Assembly (NCBI RefSeq): GCF_018919205.1 | Contig: NZ_JAHLQN010000001.1 | Coordinates: 3,038,001-3,102,000 of the forward strand | Reading direction: 5' to 3' | Source of the DNA: Dysosmobacter acutus | Lineage (GTDB): Bacteria; Bacillota; Clostridia; Oscillospirales; Oscillospiraceae | Length of the DNA: 64,000 bases | Position numbers and translations under genes: made by a program | Notes under the pieces: generated by a model | What the model saw: the letters and a program-made list of their open reading frames with translations, nothing else | What the model was told of the DNA's origin: nothing | Database searches by the model: none | In this document: positions 7,811-15,122 of the stretch, one piece after another | Position numbering within the stretch: position 1 is the stretch's first letter | Layout: each line of letters starts with the position of its first letter

Positions 7811-8413
7811 TTATGCGCTCTTGATATCCTGTTCCGTGCAGGCGGTATAGAACTCCCGCACGATCCGCTCCCGGCGCAGCTTTTCCGCCGCCCGTGAGAT
7901 ACAGGCTCCGATGTAGTTTGGTTTCTTTTGATACAGTTTGGCAATGTCCGCGCAGCTGTAGCCTCTGACCCGCAGCTCCATCGCTTCGATCCCAAGCCGG
8001 GCGGTGCCGTGGTAGCGGTTCCTGAAATGGGAGAGCAGGGCGTCGGAGGAAACCTCAGAGATCAGATCTTCTGTATGAAAAGGGCTGACCGGCTCCGGCG
8101 CTCCCATCTCGGCAAAAGCGTCCAGCGACAACAACGGCAGATTTTTTCGCGCGGATTGGATCTCACGGCAGCGATCCAGCAAATAATTTCGGATAACGGT
8201 TCTGGCGTAAGCGGGAAATGCTCCCATTTCCTCCCGGTAAGAAACCGCCGCGCGGCAAAGCGCGATACAGCCTTCCTGGTACAGATCATCATGTCCCATG
8301 CCGTCCACCGTCTCATTGGTCTTGATGCTGCGGCGAAGCACCTGTTCTACCAGCGCAAGGTGCTCTTCCACTCTCCGGCGCTGGAGATCGTTCAAGGTAA
8401 ATTCCATACTCAT
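7811..8413 (-). CDS. Sigma-70 family factor of the ICE
   Basis: A 200-residue protein with region 2 at about residues 25-85 (MGHDDLYQEGCIALCRAA, then FPAYARTVIRNYLLDRC, the usual core-binding and -10 recognition area) and a region 4 helix-turn-helix at about 140-190 (IEAMELRVRGYSCADIAKL, then KKPNYIGACISRAAEKLRR). It is shorter than housekeeping sigma factors and lacks region 1. It probably directs transcription of element genes. It is the second such gene here, the other being at 1531-2130, and the two are only distantly similar. Confidence 0.8.
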   Translation of the reverse strand: MSMEFTLNDLQRRRVEEHLALVEQVLRRSIKTNETVDGMGHDDLYQEGCIALCRAAVSYREEMGAFPAYARTVIRNYLLDRCREIQSARKNLPLLSLDAFAEMGAPEPVSPFHTEDLISEVSSDALLSHFRNRYHGTARLGIEAMELRVRGYSCADIAKLYQKKPNYIGACISRAAEKLRRERIVREFYTACTEQDIKSA

Positions 8414-8442
8414 GTTTTCCCTTCTTTCTATGTTTGATTTTG

Positions 8443-8847
8443 CTATGCCGCTCTTGCTGCGGCGGCGCGAAACCTGCGGCTGAGCGCAATGACCTCGTCA
8501 CAGCGCGCAGCGGAGAATTTAGCGATATGCGCATCCTCGGCGGGAAGCCCCATAGACAGCTGCAGCAGGCGGTAGGCTTCTTTTCGGCTCATGATGCCAT
8601 TCTTCCAGAGACTGTCCAGGGCCACATGCGCATCGTGCCGCTTTTTCCGCAGGGCCTTATCCGCCAGCGTCCCCATGGGCAGCATCGTTTTCCGGTGCGC
8701 GGCCACATAGCAGTCACAGGCGGGATACCGCCCGCAGACATAGTATTTGGCATCGGGGTCCGGGGCCTTGTCACCGTAGACCACGCTGGCCGGGCGAAGA
8801 TACGCCCTGGAACCACAGGCAGGGCAGGTAATATTGATTCGTTTCAT
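8443..8847 (-). CDS. Zinc-finger-containing protein (DUF3268 type)
   Basis: A 134-residue protein starting MKRINITCPACGSRAYLRP. ATG 8847 has AAAGGAG upstream and forms an ATGA overlap with the previous gene; the longer frame to 9006 lies inside that gene. CPAC near residues 8-11 and CGRYPACDCYV near 35-45 form a zinc-ribbon. The remainder (GTLADKALRKKRHDAHVALD, SLWKNGIMSRKEAYRLL) matches the conserved body of the zinc-finger-containing DUF3268 family of phages and ICEs. DNA binding is likely but unproven. Confidence 0.8.
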   Translation of the reverse strand: MKRINITCPACGSRAYLRPASVVYGDKAPDPDAKYYVCGRYPACDCYVAAHRKTMLPMGTLADKALRKKRHDAHVALDSLWKNGIMSRKEAYRLLQLSMGLPAEDAHIAKFSAARCDEVIALSRRFRAAAARAA

Positions 8848-9218
8848 GCAAGATCTCCTTTCTGTTTCTGGTGTTTGGAAATGAGGGTGCAAAGTGATGA
8901 ACTCGCAAGGTATTCCATCGGACACTGCTCGGAACTGCTCATTTCCCAGGTCAGGTATCTGGAAAAGAGGGATGAGAAGGCGTCCTTGCTGAGCGTTCCG
9001 ATGCAATCGCCCGAATCGATCCGCTCCCCGGTTTCCTCTTCAAACTCCCGAACGCCGACAAGCAACGGCGCGCCATCCTGTCGGATCGCCGCGAGACAAC
9101 CGGAACGGTCAACCTTGCAGGGATGTGGGCACGGCCCACAGGGGACATAAATGGCGTTACGCCAGTTTCCTTTGCAGCTGAACAGCAGTTCATACAGGTT
9201 TCGTTTGATTTGATCCAT
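8844..9218 (-). CDS. Small cysteine-containing ICE protein
   Basis: A 124-residue protein starting MDQIKRNLYELLFSCKGNW after AAGGAGG. It contains CGPCPHPC around residues 27-34, a likely metal-binding or disulfide motif. No family recognised. It is the first gene of the leftward run that ends beyond the window; it lies divergent from the ATPase gene at 9427, with about 200 bases between them. Confidence 0.6.
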   Translation of the reverse strand: MDQIKRNLYELLFSCKGNWRNAIYVPCGPCPHPCKVDRSGCLAAIRQDGAPLLVGVREFEEETGERIDSGDCIGTLSKDAFSSLFSRYLTWEMSSSEQCPMEYLASSSLCTLISKHQKQKGDLA

Positions 9219-9310
9219 GGGAGCCTCCTTAAAAATCCCTCGTAGTATTACGCGCCGCTCAAGGGGGGTATCGTCCCCTTAAAATTTGAACTTTTTGTAA
9301 AGAATAGAAA

Positions 9311-9337
9311 AAGCGGCCCGCATATAGCAGACCGCTT
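9311..9337 (-). terminator. Leftward hairpin with T run in divergent region
   Basis: On the minus strand AGCGGTCTGC pairs with GCGGGCCGCT (two or three G-T pairs) and is followed by TTTTT. It overlaps the -35 of the rightward promoter. It could stop leftward transcription arising inside the ATPase gene, or act as an attenuator for the leftward operon; no clear leftward promoter was found to decide. Confidence 0.4.
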
Positions 9338-9363
9338 GACAGTATCAGAAAATTGCGTATAAT
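9336..9363 (+). promoter_or_regulatory. Promoter of the ATPase gene
   Basis: TTGACA (9336-9341) and TATAAT (9358-9363) with a 16-base spacer, both perfect consensus hexamers, about 60 bases before the gene. The rest of the divergent region (9219-9408) shows AT-rich sequence near 9360-9400 and no other gene. Confidence 0.8.
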
Positions 9364-9426
9364 ATAAACAAGATTATCATAATATGATTTATCATAAATC
9401 GATCGCAGATGCTGGAGGTGGCACAG

Positions 9427-10842
9427 GTGAACTTTATCGGACGAAAAGAAGAATTGAATACGCTGGAAAAGGAATTCCGCCGGGATGGCAGCTTTGTTGT
9501 GATCTACGGACGGCGCCGTATCGGAAAGACAACGCTGATCAAAGAATTCATCAAAGATAAGCAGGCATTTTATTTCCTTGCGACGGAGGAAGTGGAGTCC
9601 CAGAGCATGAAGCGTCTTGCCGGCGTGGTAGCCCGGGTCACTGGAAATTCCATGCTGCAGAGGGTCACTTTCACAGACTGGCTGGATCTGTTCCGGGAGA
9701 TCGCCAACTATCGCCCGGAGGAAAAGAAGGTGCTGGTCATTGACGAGTTTCCGTATTTGGTTAAGACGAACGCGGCCTTTCCGTCCATTCTGCAAAATGC
9801 CTGGGACGAGATCCTGAAGGACAGTAATATTATGCTGATCCTCTGCGGGTCGCTGATCAGCATGATGCAGAAGCACGCCCTTTCTCACGACAGCCCGCTC
9901 TATGGCCGGCGCAGCGCGCAGATCCGCTTGAAGCCGCTGCCGTTTACAGACCTCTATGCCGTGCAGGGACAGCCGTTCTCTCAGGCGGTGGAGCAGTATT
10001 CCGTAACGGGCGGCGTCCCGAAATATCTGGAGTTTTTTGAGCCCGGGGAAGACCTCTACCGTCAGATTCAGGAAGTTGTACTGTCCAAGAACGGATTTCT
10101 CTATGAGGAGCCGAACTTCCTACTGAAAGACGAGGTACAGTCCGCCAACAGCTATTTCTCCATCATTCGCGCTATTGCGGACGGCAATCACAAGCTGGGC
10201 AAGATCGCGGGTGCCCTGAGCATGGAGACATCTTCGCTGACGCCCTACCTCTCCACGCTGATCGATCTGGACTTTCTGAAAAAGGCGACGCCGGTCACAG
10301 AGAAGAATCCGGAGAAGTCCCGAAAGGGCCTCTACTTCATTTCAGATAATTTCATCCGCTTCTGGTTCCGTTATGTCTATCCCTACAAGGGAGAGCTGGA
10401 ACTGGACAATCAGCAGATCGTTCTGGACGAGTTGGAGAAGGACTTTATTCAGAAATTCGTTGCCTTCTCCTACGAGGACGTCTGCAAAGATATCTTTGCC
10501 TCCCTGTGCCGGAGCAAGGCGGTGGACTTCGTGCCCTCCCGCATCGGCTCCTACTGGCTCAATGACATCAACGGCGATACGGAGATCGATGTGATGGCGG
10601 TGGATCACCAGAAGAAGCAGGTATTCGCCGGGGAGTGCAAGTACCACAATAAGCCGGTGGATGCGACGGTCTATTATGAACTGGAGGAGAAGGTAAAAAA
10701 GTCTGCGGAGTTGCGCACGGCTTTCCCTGGGTATAAGATACTGTACGGTCTGTTTTCCAAGAGCGGCTTCACGCAGCGGATGCTCGATCAGGCTGAAGGA
10801 CGGGATGATATTCTGCTGATTCAAGAAGACCACATTTTATAA
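9427..10842 (+). CDS. Archaeal-type ATP-binding protein with DUF234 nuclease-like domain
   Basis: A 471-residue protein starting MNFIGRKEELNTLEKEF. GTG 9427 is chosen because a GGAGGT site lies seven bases upstream, inside the longer ATG frame from 9409. N-terminal AAA-type ATPase: Walker A GRRRIGKTTLI at about residue 28-38 and Walker B VLVIDEFPYL near 105. The middle is a winged helix. The C-terminal third carries EIDVMAV and FAGECKYHN, a PD-(D/E)xK-like DUF234 domain. Such proteins are common, often cargo on mobile elements, with poorly known function; a defence or toxin role is possible. Plus-strand, against the surrounding ICE genes, with its own consensus promoter. Confidence 0.85.
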   Translation: MNFIGRKEELNTLEKEFRRDGSFVVIYGRRRIGKTTLIKEFIKDKQAFYFLATEEVESQSMKRLAGVVARVTGNSMLQRVTFTDWLDLFREIANYRPEEKKVLVIDEFPYLVKTNAAFPSILQNAWDEILKDSNIMLILCGSLISMMQKHALSHDSPLYGRRSAQIRLKPLPFTDLYAVQGQPFSQAVEQYSVTGGVPKYLEFFEPGEDLYRQIQEVVLSKNGFLYEEPNFLLKDEVQSANSYFSIIRAIADGNHKLGKIAGALSMETSSLTPYLSTLIDLDFLKKATPVTEKNPEKSRKGLYFISDNFIRFWFRYVYPYKGELELDNQQIVLDELEKDFIQKFVAFSYEDVCKDIFASLCRSKAVDFVPSRIGSYWLNDINGDTEIDVMAVDHQKKQVFAGECKYHNKPVDATVYYELEEKVKKSAELRTAFPGYKILYGLFSKSGFTQRMLDQAEGRDDILLIQEDHIL

Positions 10843-10933
10843 ATAGCCGAAGCGGCTGCACACGGCTTTCCCTGCATAGTCTGCTTCTTTTGTGCGCATT
10901 AAAACGCATTAGGGAATACGCAAGGACTAACGC

Positions 10934-10983
10934 TTGACTTTTTGCGTATAATAGAATACAATTGCATTGTAAACCAATACAAT
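10934..10983 (+). promoter_or_regulatory. Promoter and palindromic operator of the toxin-antitoxin operon
   Basis: TTGACT (10934-10939), 17-base spacer, TACAAT (10957-10962). The -10 is the left half of a perfect palindrome TACAATTGCATTGTA (10957-10971), and a third TACAAT box follows at 10978-10983. This fits autoregulation by the RelB/DinJ-type antitoxin encoded directly downstream. Confidence 0.65.
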
Positions 10984-11005
10984 TATATTTGGAAGGAGTG
11001 CTTTT

Positions 11006-11326
11006 ATGTCTACAAGTGTTATGCAGGTGCGTGTTGACGATGATCTCCGCGCCAAGGCTGCCGCTGTCTACGATGAACTCGGCATCGATCTTCCCACCGC
11101 TATCCGAATGTTTTTGAAACGCTCTGTCGTGGTAAATGGCGTTCCCTTTTCCATGACGCTGCCCAAGCAGGAATACAGAGCTGAGCGGGCGATCCGCGCC
11201 GTGCAAAGCCTGAGTGAAGCCGCACAGCAGAACGGCACGGCTGATATGTCGCTGGATGAGATCAATGCTGAAATTGCAGCGTCCCGGGCTGACCGGGCGT
11301 CAAGAAATGCTCGGAACGGAGCATAA
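11006..11326 (+). CDS. RelB/DinJ-family antitoxin
   Basis: A 106-residue protein starting MSTSVMQVRVDDDLRAKAA. The N-terminal 50 residues are a ribbon-helix-helix fold typical of RelB/DinJ (MQVRVDDDLRAKAAAVYDEL, then GIDLPTAIRMFLKRSV), used for DNA binding and dimerisation. The C-terminal half would bind the toxin. An AAGGAG site precedes the ATG. It ends two bases before the PIN toxin start, the classic antitoxin-first order. RelB/DinJ proteins usually pair with RelE/YafQ toxins, so the pairing with a PIN toxin is a variant arrangement. Confidence 0.85.
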   Translation: MSTSVMQVRVDDDLRAKAAAVYDELGIDLPTAIRMFLKRSVVVNGVPFSMTLPKQEYRAERAIRAVQSLSEAAQQNGTADMSLDEINAEIAASRADRASRNARNGA

Positions 11327-11328
11327 CC

Positions 11329-11745
11329 ATGAAATACTATGTTGTGCTTGATACGAATGTAGTAGTTTCCGCTCTGTTTAACATTTCCTCCGTTCCCGGT
11401 ATTATTCTGCAAGAAGCTCTTGCGGGGCGTGTAATTCCTCTGCTGCATGAGGATATTCTGGACGAATACAACGATGTTCTGCACCGCCCTAAATTTAAGT
11501 TTGACCGCCGGGACATCGAAATTGCGCTGACAGGCTTGATTAAGCGAGGTATCTTTTTGGATGCTGCCACGATTGAGGACTATGTCCCCGACCCCGATGA
11601 TGCAATTTTCTATGAGGTGGTTATGGAAGCAAGAGAAACTACCGACGCTTATCTTGTAACCGGCAACATCAAGCATTTCCCGGTCAAGCCCTATGTGGTC
11701 ACACCAAAAGAGATGCTGGAAATCCTGAACGAAAATGAACGCTGA
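11329..11745 (+). CDS. PIN-domain toxin (putative toxin of COG1569 type)
   Basis: A 138-residue PIN-fold protein. Acidic active-site residues are visible: D8 in VVLDTNVVVSAL, E near 43 in LHEDILDEYNDVL, and D in YVPDPDDAIFYEVV, with the conserved YLVTGNIKHFP near the C-terminus. PIN toxins are RNases that cleave tRNA or other RNA. It is translated with the antitoxin (two-base gap). Together they probably stabilise the ICE. Confidence 0.85.
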   Translation: MKYYVVLDTNVVVSALFNISSVPGIILQEALAGRVIPLLHEDILDEYNDVLHRPKFKFDRRDIEIALTGLIKRGIFLDAATIEDYVPDPDDAIFYEVVMEARETTDAYLVTGNIKHFPVKPYVVTPKEMLEILNENER

Positions 11746-11771
11746 TTAGATTATTTCATCGTGGCATTGTT

Positions 11772-11802
11772 AGAGAGGCACCTCAGAGATGAGGTGTCTC
11801 TT
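11772..11802. terminator. Hairpin between converging toxin and C39 genes
   Basis: GAGAGGCACCTCA and TGAGGTGTCTCTT form a stem of about 12 pairs with one G-T pair and a GAGA loop. It lies between the convergent toxin (ends 11745) and C39 peptidase (ends 11822) genes. Neither side has a long T run, so termination may be weak. Confidence 0.45.
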
Positions 11803-11821
11803 GCTATATTTGTCAGCAGTT

Positions 11822-13171
11822 TCAGCCGATGATCCAAAACGGCCCGCCGGCGCCGGCACGTCTGCTGGCCTCGTTCAGAATGATGGACAGCTCCCAGACT
11901 TTTTGACTACGCCGGTAACTGGCGGGATCGGCCACGAGGATCTTTTCATCCTGCACGCCCCGCAGCACGATAAAATGCCCTGACTTCGTGAAATGCCCCT
12001 TGGTCATCAGAGCCACGACCAGCTTTCCGTCTGCCAGGGCATCCAGAATGCGCTGCGGTTCCGAAGCGGTACACCCTTCAACGGAAAGTCCCCACGCCTG
12101 TGCTGCGCCGGGGATCAAAGTGTGGTAGGAGCCGCTTTTGCTGCACCAATAGCCATGCTCATAGGCCCACCGTGCCATTTGGACCGGGTCAACCGTCTCA
12201 CTGGTCAGCGAGGAAACCACAATAGCCATGGAAGTTGGCCCGCAGCCATACCCCCCAATATGGTCAGTGCCATAAGGCTGATTGGCATAGCGTTCATCCA
12301 GCTGGTTGAAGTAGATGACCTCCGTTTCCCCATCGGTAAAGCGCACATCGCCAAGAGCTGTAATGGTGTTGGTGGAGGGAGCGTATTGGAACAGGCCGTC
12401 GCCGAGAAACAGGCTGAGATTTTCCGCATAATTTTCTGCCAGACCTTTCTGTTCGTCAGTCAATGCAAAAATGGTGTCCGCAAAATAGGCTTCACCATTA
12501 TAGCGGATCGTGTAGATGTACCATGTCTCCGCCGTATCTTCCTCGCCGTCCTCCTCCGCAGGGACAGTACGCACCTCCATTGTTCGGCTGAAGCTGTAAA
12601 GGTGCGTGAGGCCCGCACGCAGGATCTGCTCCATGTCGGTGAGGGAGATGGCGGCAAAGTCCAGATTTTTCGCCGCACAGTATTGAGAGATAAACAGGTT
12701 GGCATTGCTGATGAGATCCCCCTCATAGGGATTGACTACTTCATAGTGATCCCCGCCTGTTCCGGCGAAATCGTTGGCGATGCGCTCCTGCACATTCTCA
12801 ATGCCTTCTCCGAGAATCTGATTGATTGCAAAGGCAGCCTGATTCATATTTTCCGTAATGGCCGCATTATCGTTAAGGATCGGCTGCCCAGCTGCTCCGG
12901 ACACTCCGCTGTCCGTCAGGCTTCCAAAGATAATCCCCGGCAGGAGCAAAATAAAAAGCAGCGGCAGCGCCAGTAACACCAGCGCGGCCACCGCTATTTT
13001 CCCGATATGCTTTCGTGCGGACAATGCTGCTCCTATGGCAGCTCCATAGGGCCCGCCTGCCGCAGCGCCCTTTGCCGCGGCGGAAATGGCCTTGCCGGTT
13101 CGTACTGCCTGCATGGTATTGGATGCAACAGAAGCTGCCTCATCCAGTCCGGTATGGTTATGTTCGCTCAT
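11822..13171 (-). CDS. Membrane-anchored C39-type cysteine peptidase of the transfer apparatus
   Basis: A 449-residue protein. Residues 1-55 are cytosolic and Ala/Gly-rich; one membrane segment spans about 60-83 (VAALVLLALPLLFILLLPG). The outer part holds a helical stretch, a NTF2-like middle region and a C-terminal Peptidase_C39-like domain with Cys310 in GGYGCGPTSM, His near 400 in KSGHFIVLRGV and Asp in ILVADPAS. In Gram-positive conjugation systems this slot is usually filled by an NlpC/P60 or lysozyme-like wall hydrolase; here a C39-type papain fold may cut peptide stems or process surface proteins. That role is inferred. Confidence 0.75.
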   Translation of the reverse strand: MSEHNHTGLDEAASVASNTMQAVRTGKAISAAAKGAAAGGPYGAAIGAALSARKHIGKIAVAALVLLALPLLFILLLPGIIFGSLTDSGVSGAAGQPILNDNAAITENMNQAAFAINQILGEGIENVQERIANDFAGTGGDHYEVVNPYEGDLISNANLFISQYCAAKNLDFAAISLTDMEQILRAGLTHLYSFSRTMEVRTVPAEEDGEEDTAETWYIYTIRYNGEAYFADTIFALTDEQKGLAENYAENLSLFLGDGLFQYAPSTNTITALGDVRFTDGETEVIYFNQLDERYANQPYGTDHIGGYGCGPTSMAIVVSSLTSETVDPVQMARWAYEHGYWCSKSGSYHTLIPGAAQAWGLSVEGCTASEPQRILDALADGKLVVALMTKGHFTKSGHFIVLRGVQDEKILVADPASYRRSQKVWELSIILNEASRRAGAGGPFWIIG

Positions 13172-13322
13172 GGTCGTATCCTTTCCAGTCTAAAGGTGGC
13201 GCCTGCATCATTTGCGGCAGGCTTTTTTTGCGTGGCAGATCGGAACCTTCAAAAATCCACACTTCTCAATCCGAACAGTCTGTGGTAGAATACCCCTCGT
13301 GTGCGATAGGAGGGGAAGAATA

Positions 13323-13589
13323 TTGTTTTATACGCAGGAAGAATCCGCTGTTTTAGGCGGCTTTCTCAGCAGCTACTTGAATCGTGACTCTGCATCAGAC
13401 CATGTCCGAGATGCGTTCGCACGGTTTCAAGTCGGATTGGAACGGGGCTGTTTGCAAAAATCGGAGCTGCAATGGGCCGAACAAATGCTGCTTGCCCTAA
13501 AGCCGCTCTGGTGGGAAGAGTGGGAAGATCACCGTGCCTTGATGAGTGCGCTGCTCAAGACACAGGCACTTCTGCGCTCCGATGAATGA
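13323..13589 (+). CDS. Small plus-strand ICE protein, unknown function
   Basis: An 88-residue protein starting at TTG 13323 (read MFYTQEESAVLGGFLSSYL), because AGGAGGGG lies seven bases upstream; the longer frame from 13212 has no such site. Predicted mainly helical, acidic to neutral, tryptophan-rich in LKPLWWEEWEDH. A weak -10 (TAGAAT, 13286-13291) precedes it. It is one of few genes against the ICE direction and is followed by a strong hairpin. Function unknown. Confidence 0.5.
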   Translation: MFYTQEESAVLGGFLSSYLNRDSASDHVRDAFARFQVGLERGCLQKSELQWAEQMLLALKPLWWEEWEDHRALMSALLKTQALLRSDE

Positions 13590-13642
13590 GGTTTCCCGCA
13601 GACATGAAAAAAGCCCCTGCTGCACGCAGGAGCCAGCATATA

Positions 13643-13689
13643 AGAATGGCCCTTGACTGCTTTCGTGTTCCGCAGTCAAGGGTCATTCT
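13643..13689 (+). terminator. 18-bp hairpin after the small plus-strand gene
   Basis: AGAATGGCCCTTGACTGC pairs with GCAGTCAAGGGTCATTCT (one G-T pair) around an 11-base loop. Position just after the gene ending at 13589 suggests a terminator, although the following sequence is not a clean T run. Such a long stem could also protect a transcript end or be a small structured RNA. Confidence 0.45.
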
Positions 13690-13711
13690 ATGTAAGTCTT
13701 GGGCTCTACCA

Positions 13712-13906
13712 TCATTGGTTACCTCCGATTTCTACAGATTTGAGGGTTACTGGTACATCGGACTCACCTTTCTTTCTGTGTTTATAAAATAGCAGATTTT
13801 CTATTGGTTTGCAATCCGCAAATTGTACGAAATAGTCATAATCCAAACTGTGCATCCATCTGATTTTAGACGGATTGCCGTTAATTTGATTGACGATGCA
13901 GGACAC
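13712..13906 (-). CDS. Possible small protein with near-leaderless promoter
   Basis: A 64-codon frame from GTG 13906 (MSCIVNQINGNPSKIRWMH...) with natural amino-acid composition. It has no ribosome binding site, but TTGAAA and TATACT with a 17-base spacer lie immediately upstream on the minus strand, so a transcript would start within a few bases of the GTG. AT content is higher than in neighbouring genes. No known family. It could be spurious. Confidence 0.3.
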   Translation of the reverse strand: MSCIVNQINGNPSKIRWMHSLDYDYFVQFADCKPIENLLFYKHRKKGESDVPVTLKSVEIGGNQ

Positions 13907-13964
13907 GGTACAGTATAATAACAGTGTTGTGGGGTTTCAAACAGCCCTAGCCAGGCAGGAAGGC

Positions 13965-15053
13965 CTATGCAGCCGGCTGCCAATTTTGACTTTCCAATGC
14001 CAAAAGATATGCGTATGTTTTTGGTGCGGCGCTGCAAAGCGCCGCCATTTTTTTGCTGTTATCACGGTAAGTGAGCCAGTACACGAAGCAGTCAGCAAAA
14101 TACTCCCGCTCGTTGGTAAGCGCATACGGACGGAGCAGGGCTGCTGCGGTTCCGGACTCCTCCTGATAAAAGCCTTCCGTCTGAGACGGGAAGCCCATCA
14201 GCTCATCGAGAAAGTGACCAAACTCGTGGACGGTGGCCCCCGCCGAGGATACAGTGATTTGGCGGCTTCCGTAATTGGTTGCCCCAATACAGCTCATATT
14301 CCGCTCTTCACTCAGCCTTGCGAGGTATTCATAGTCAATGGTGTACTGCCACCCTCTTTCCGCAAATGCCTGCCGGATCGGCTCTGGGATCTTTTGAAGT
14401 TCCAGCAGATAACTGTTCAGATGGACGCCCTCTTTATTGTTCAGAGGGATCGTCTCAAGAATGGGCGGCGGCGCAACGGTAAATTCCCCGGTCAAAAGAG
14501 CATAGAGAAGATCCGCAGCCTCGCCCCGTGTGATGATGTCCGTCCCTGCACAGGTGTCTTCGCATAAGCCAAAGCTTACAGCAGCGTGGAAAGCATTGTC
14601 CTGCGAAGACAGGGCTTCTCCATCCGGGTAGAGCTGAGAACTGTAAAGGGCAATGTCAAAGGCAGCAAAGCCGCTTTCATAGATGGCATAGCGGCACAGG
14701 CGGGAGTCCGGCGCCGCCATAGCCGGCAGATTCAGCCATCCATCCGCATAGCCCTGGTTGATACAGGCATCACCGCCATAGCCGGCAGGATCCGAAAGGG
14801 CGTCTTCTTTATCAAAGGCCCGGCAGATCATTGTTGCCCATTGGCGTACCGTAATCGGTGTGTCCGGTGCATACCGGCCGTTTCCCGTACCGTAAGTAAT
14901 GCCCTGCCCAGCAAGGTAAGTGACGCTTTCATAAAACGGAGATGCCTCCGGCACATCAGAAAAGCGGCCAGAGGCGGCAAAGGCGGAGACGGACAGCAGC
15001 GCGCTGATGATCAGCGTCAAAAGGACGGCAGCAAATCCTTTTTTGTGTTTCAT
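13965..15053 (-). CDS. Secreted SLH-domain protein with zinc-metalloprotease-like domain
   Basis: A 362-residue protein with a signal peptide (MKHKKGFAAVLLTLIISALL to SAFAA). Residues about 28-180 hold S-layer homology units: GRFSDVPEASPFYESVTYL, then GRYAPDTPITVRQWATMICR, with a second degenerate unit ending RGEAADLLYALL. The C-terminal part (about 200-350) carries HEFGH at residues 276-280 and NEREYFADCF near 326, the pattern of gluzincin metalloproteases related to anthrax lethal factor-type domains. It would be wall-bound through SLH and act at the surface. It lies directly downstream of the adhesin. Confidence 0.75.
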   Translation of the reverse strand: MKHKKGFAAVLLTLIISALLSVSAFAASGRFSDVPEASPFYESVTYLAGQGITYGTGNGRYAPDTPITVRQWATMICRAFDKEDALSDPAGYGGDACINQGYADGWLNLPAMAAPDSRLCRYAIYESGFAAFDIALYSSQLYPDGEALSSQDNAFHAAVSFGLCEDTCAGTDIITRGEAADLLYALLTGEFTVAPPPILETIPLNNKEGVHLNSYLLELQKIPEPIRQAFAERGWQYTIDYEYLARLSEERNMSCIGATNYGSRQITVSSAGATVHEFGHFLDELMGFPSQTEGFYQEESGTAAALLRPYALTNEREYFADCFVYWLTYRDNSKKMAALCSAAPKTYAYLLALESQNWQPAA

Positions 15054-15077
15054 AGTTCAGCTCCTCACATTAGAATT

Positions 15078-15107
15078 GGGAAAGCGCCCCGGATAGGGCG
15101 CTTTCCC
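15078..15107 (-). terminator. Perfect 12-bp hairpin between adhesin and SLH protease genes
   Basis: GGGAAAGCGCCC and GGGCGCTTTCCC form a perfect stem with a six-base loop, 16 bases after the adhesin stop. On the minus strand it is followed by AATTCTAATG, not a T run, so it may attenuate or protect the upstream mRNA rather than fully terminate. Confidence 0.45.
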
Positions 15108-15122
15108 TGAAAAGGATTGGAT

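Noticed and set aside
14023..14055. Hairpin with T7 on the plus strand near the end of the SLH protease gene
   Set aside because: It lies inside the minus-strand coding sequence and its T run is on the opposite strand, with no plus-strand gene upstream to terminate; kept as coincidence.
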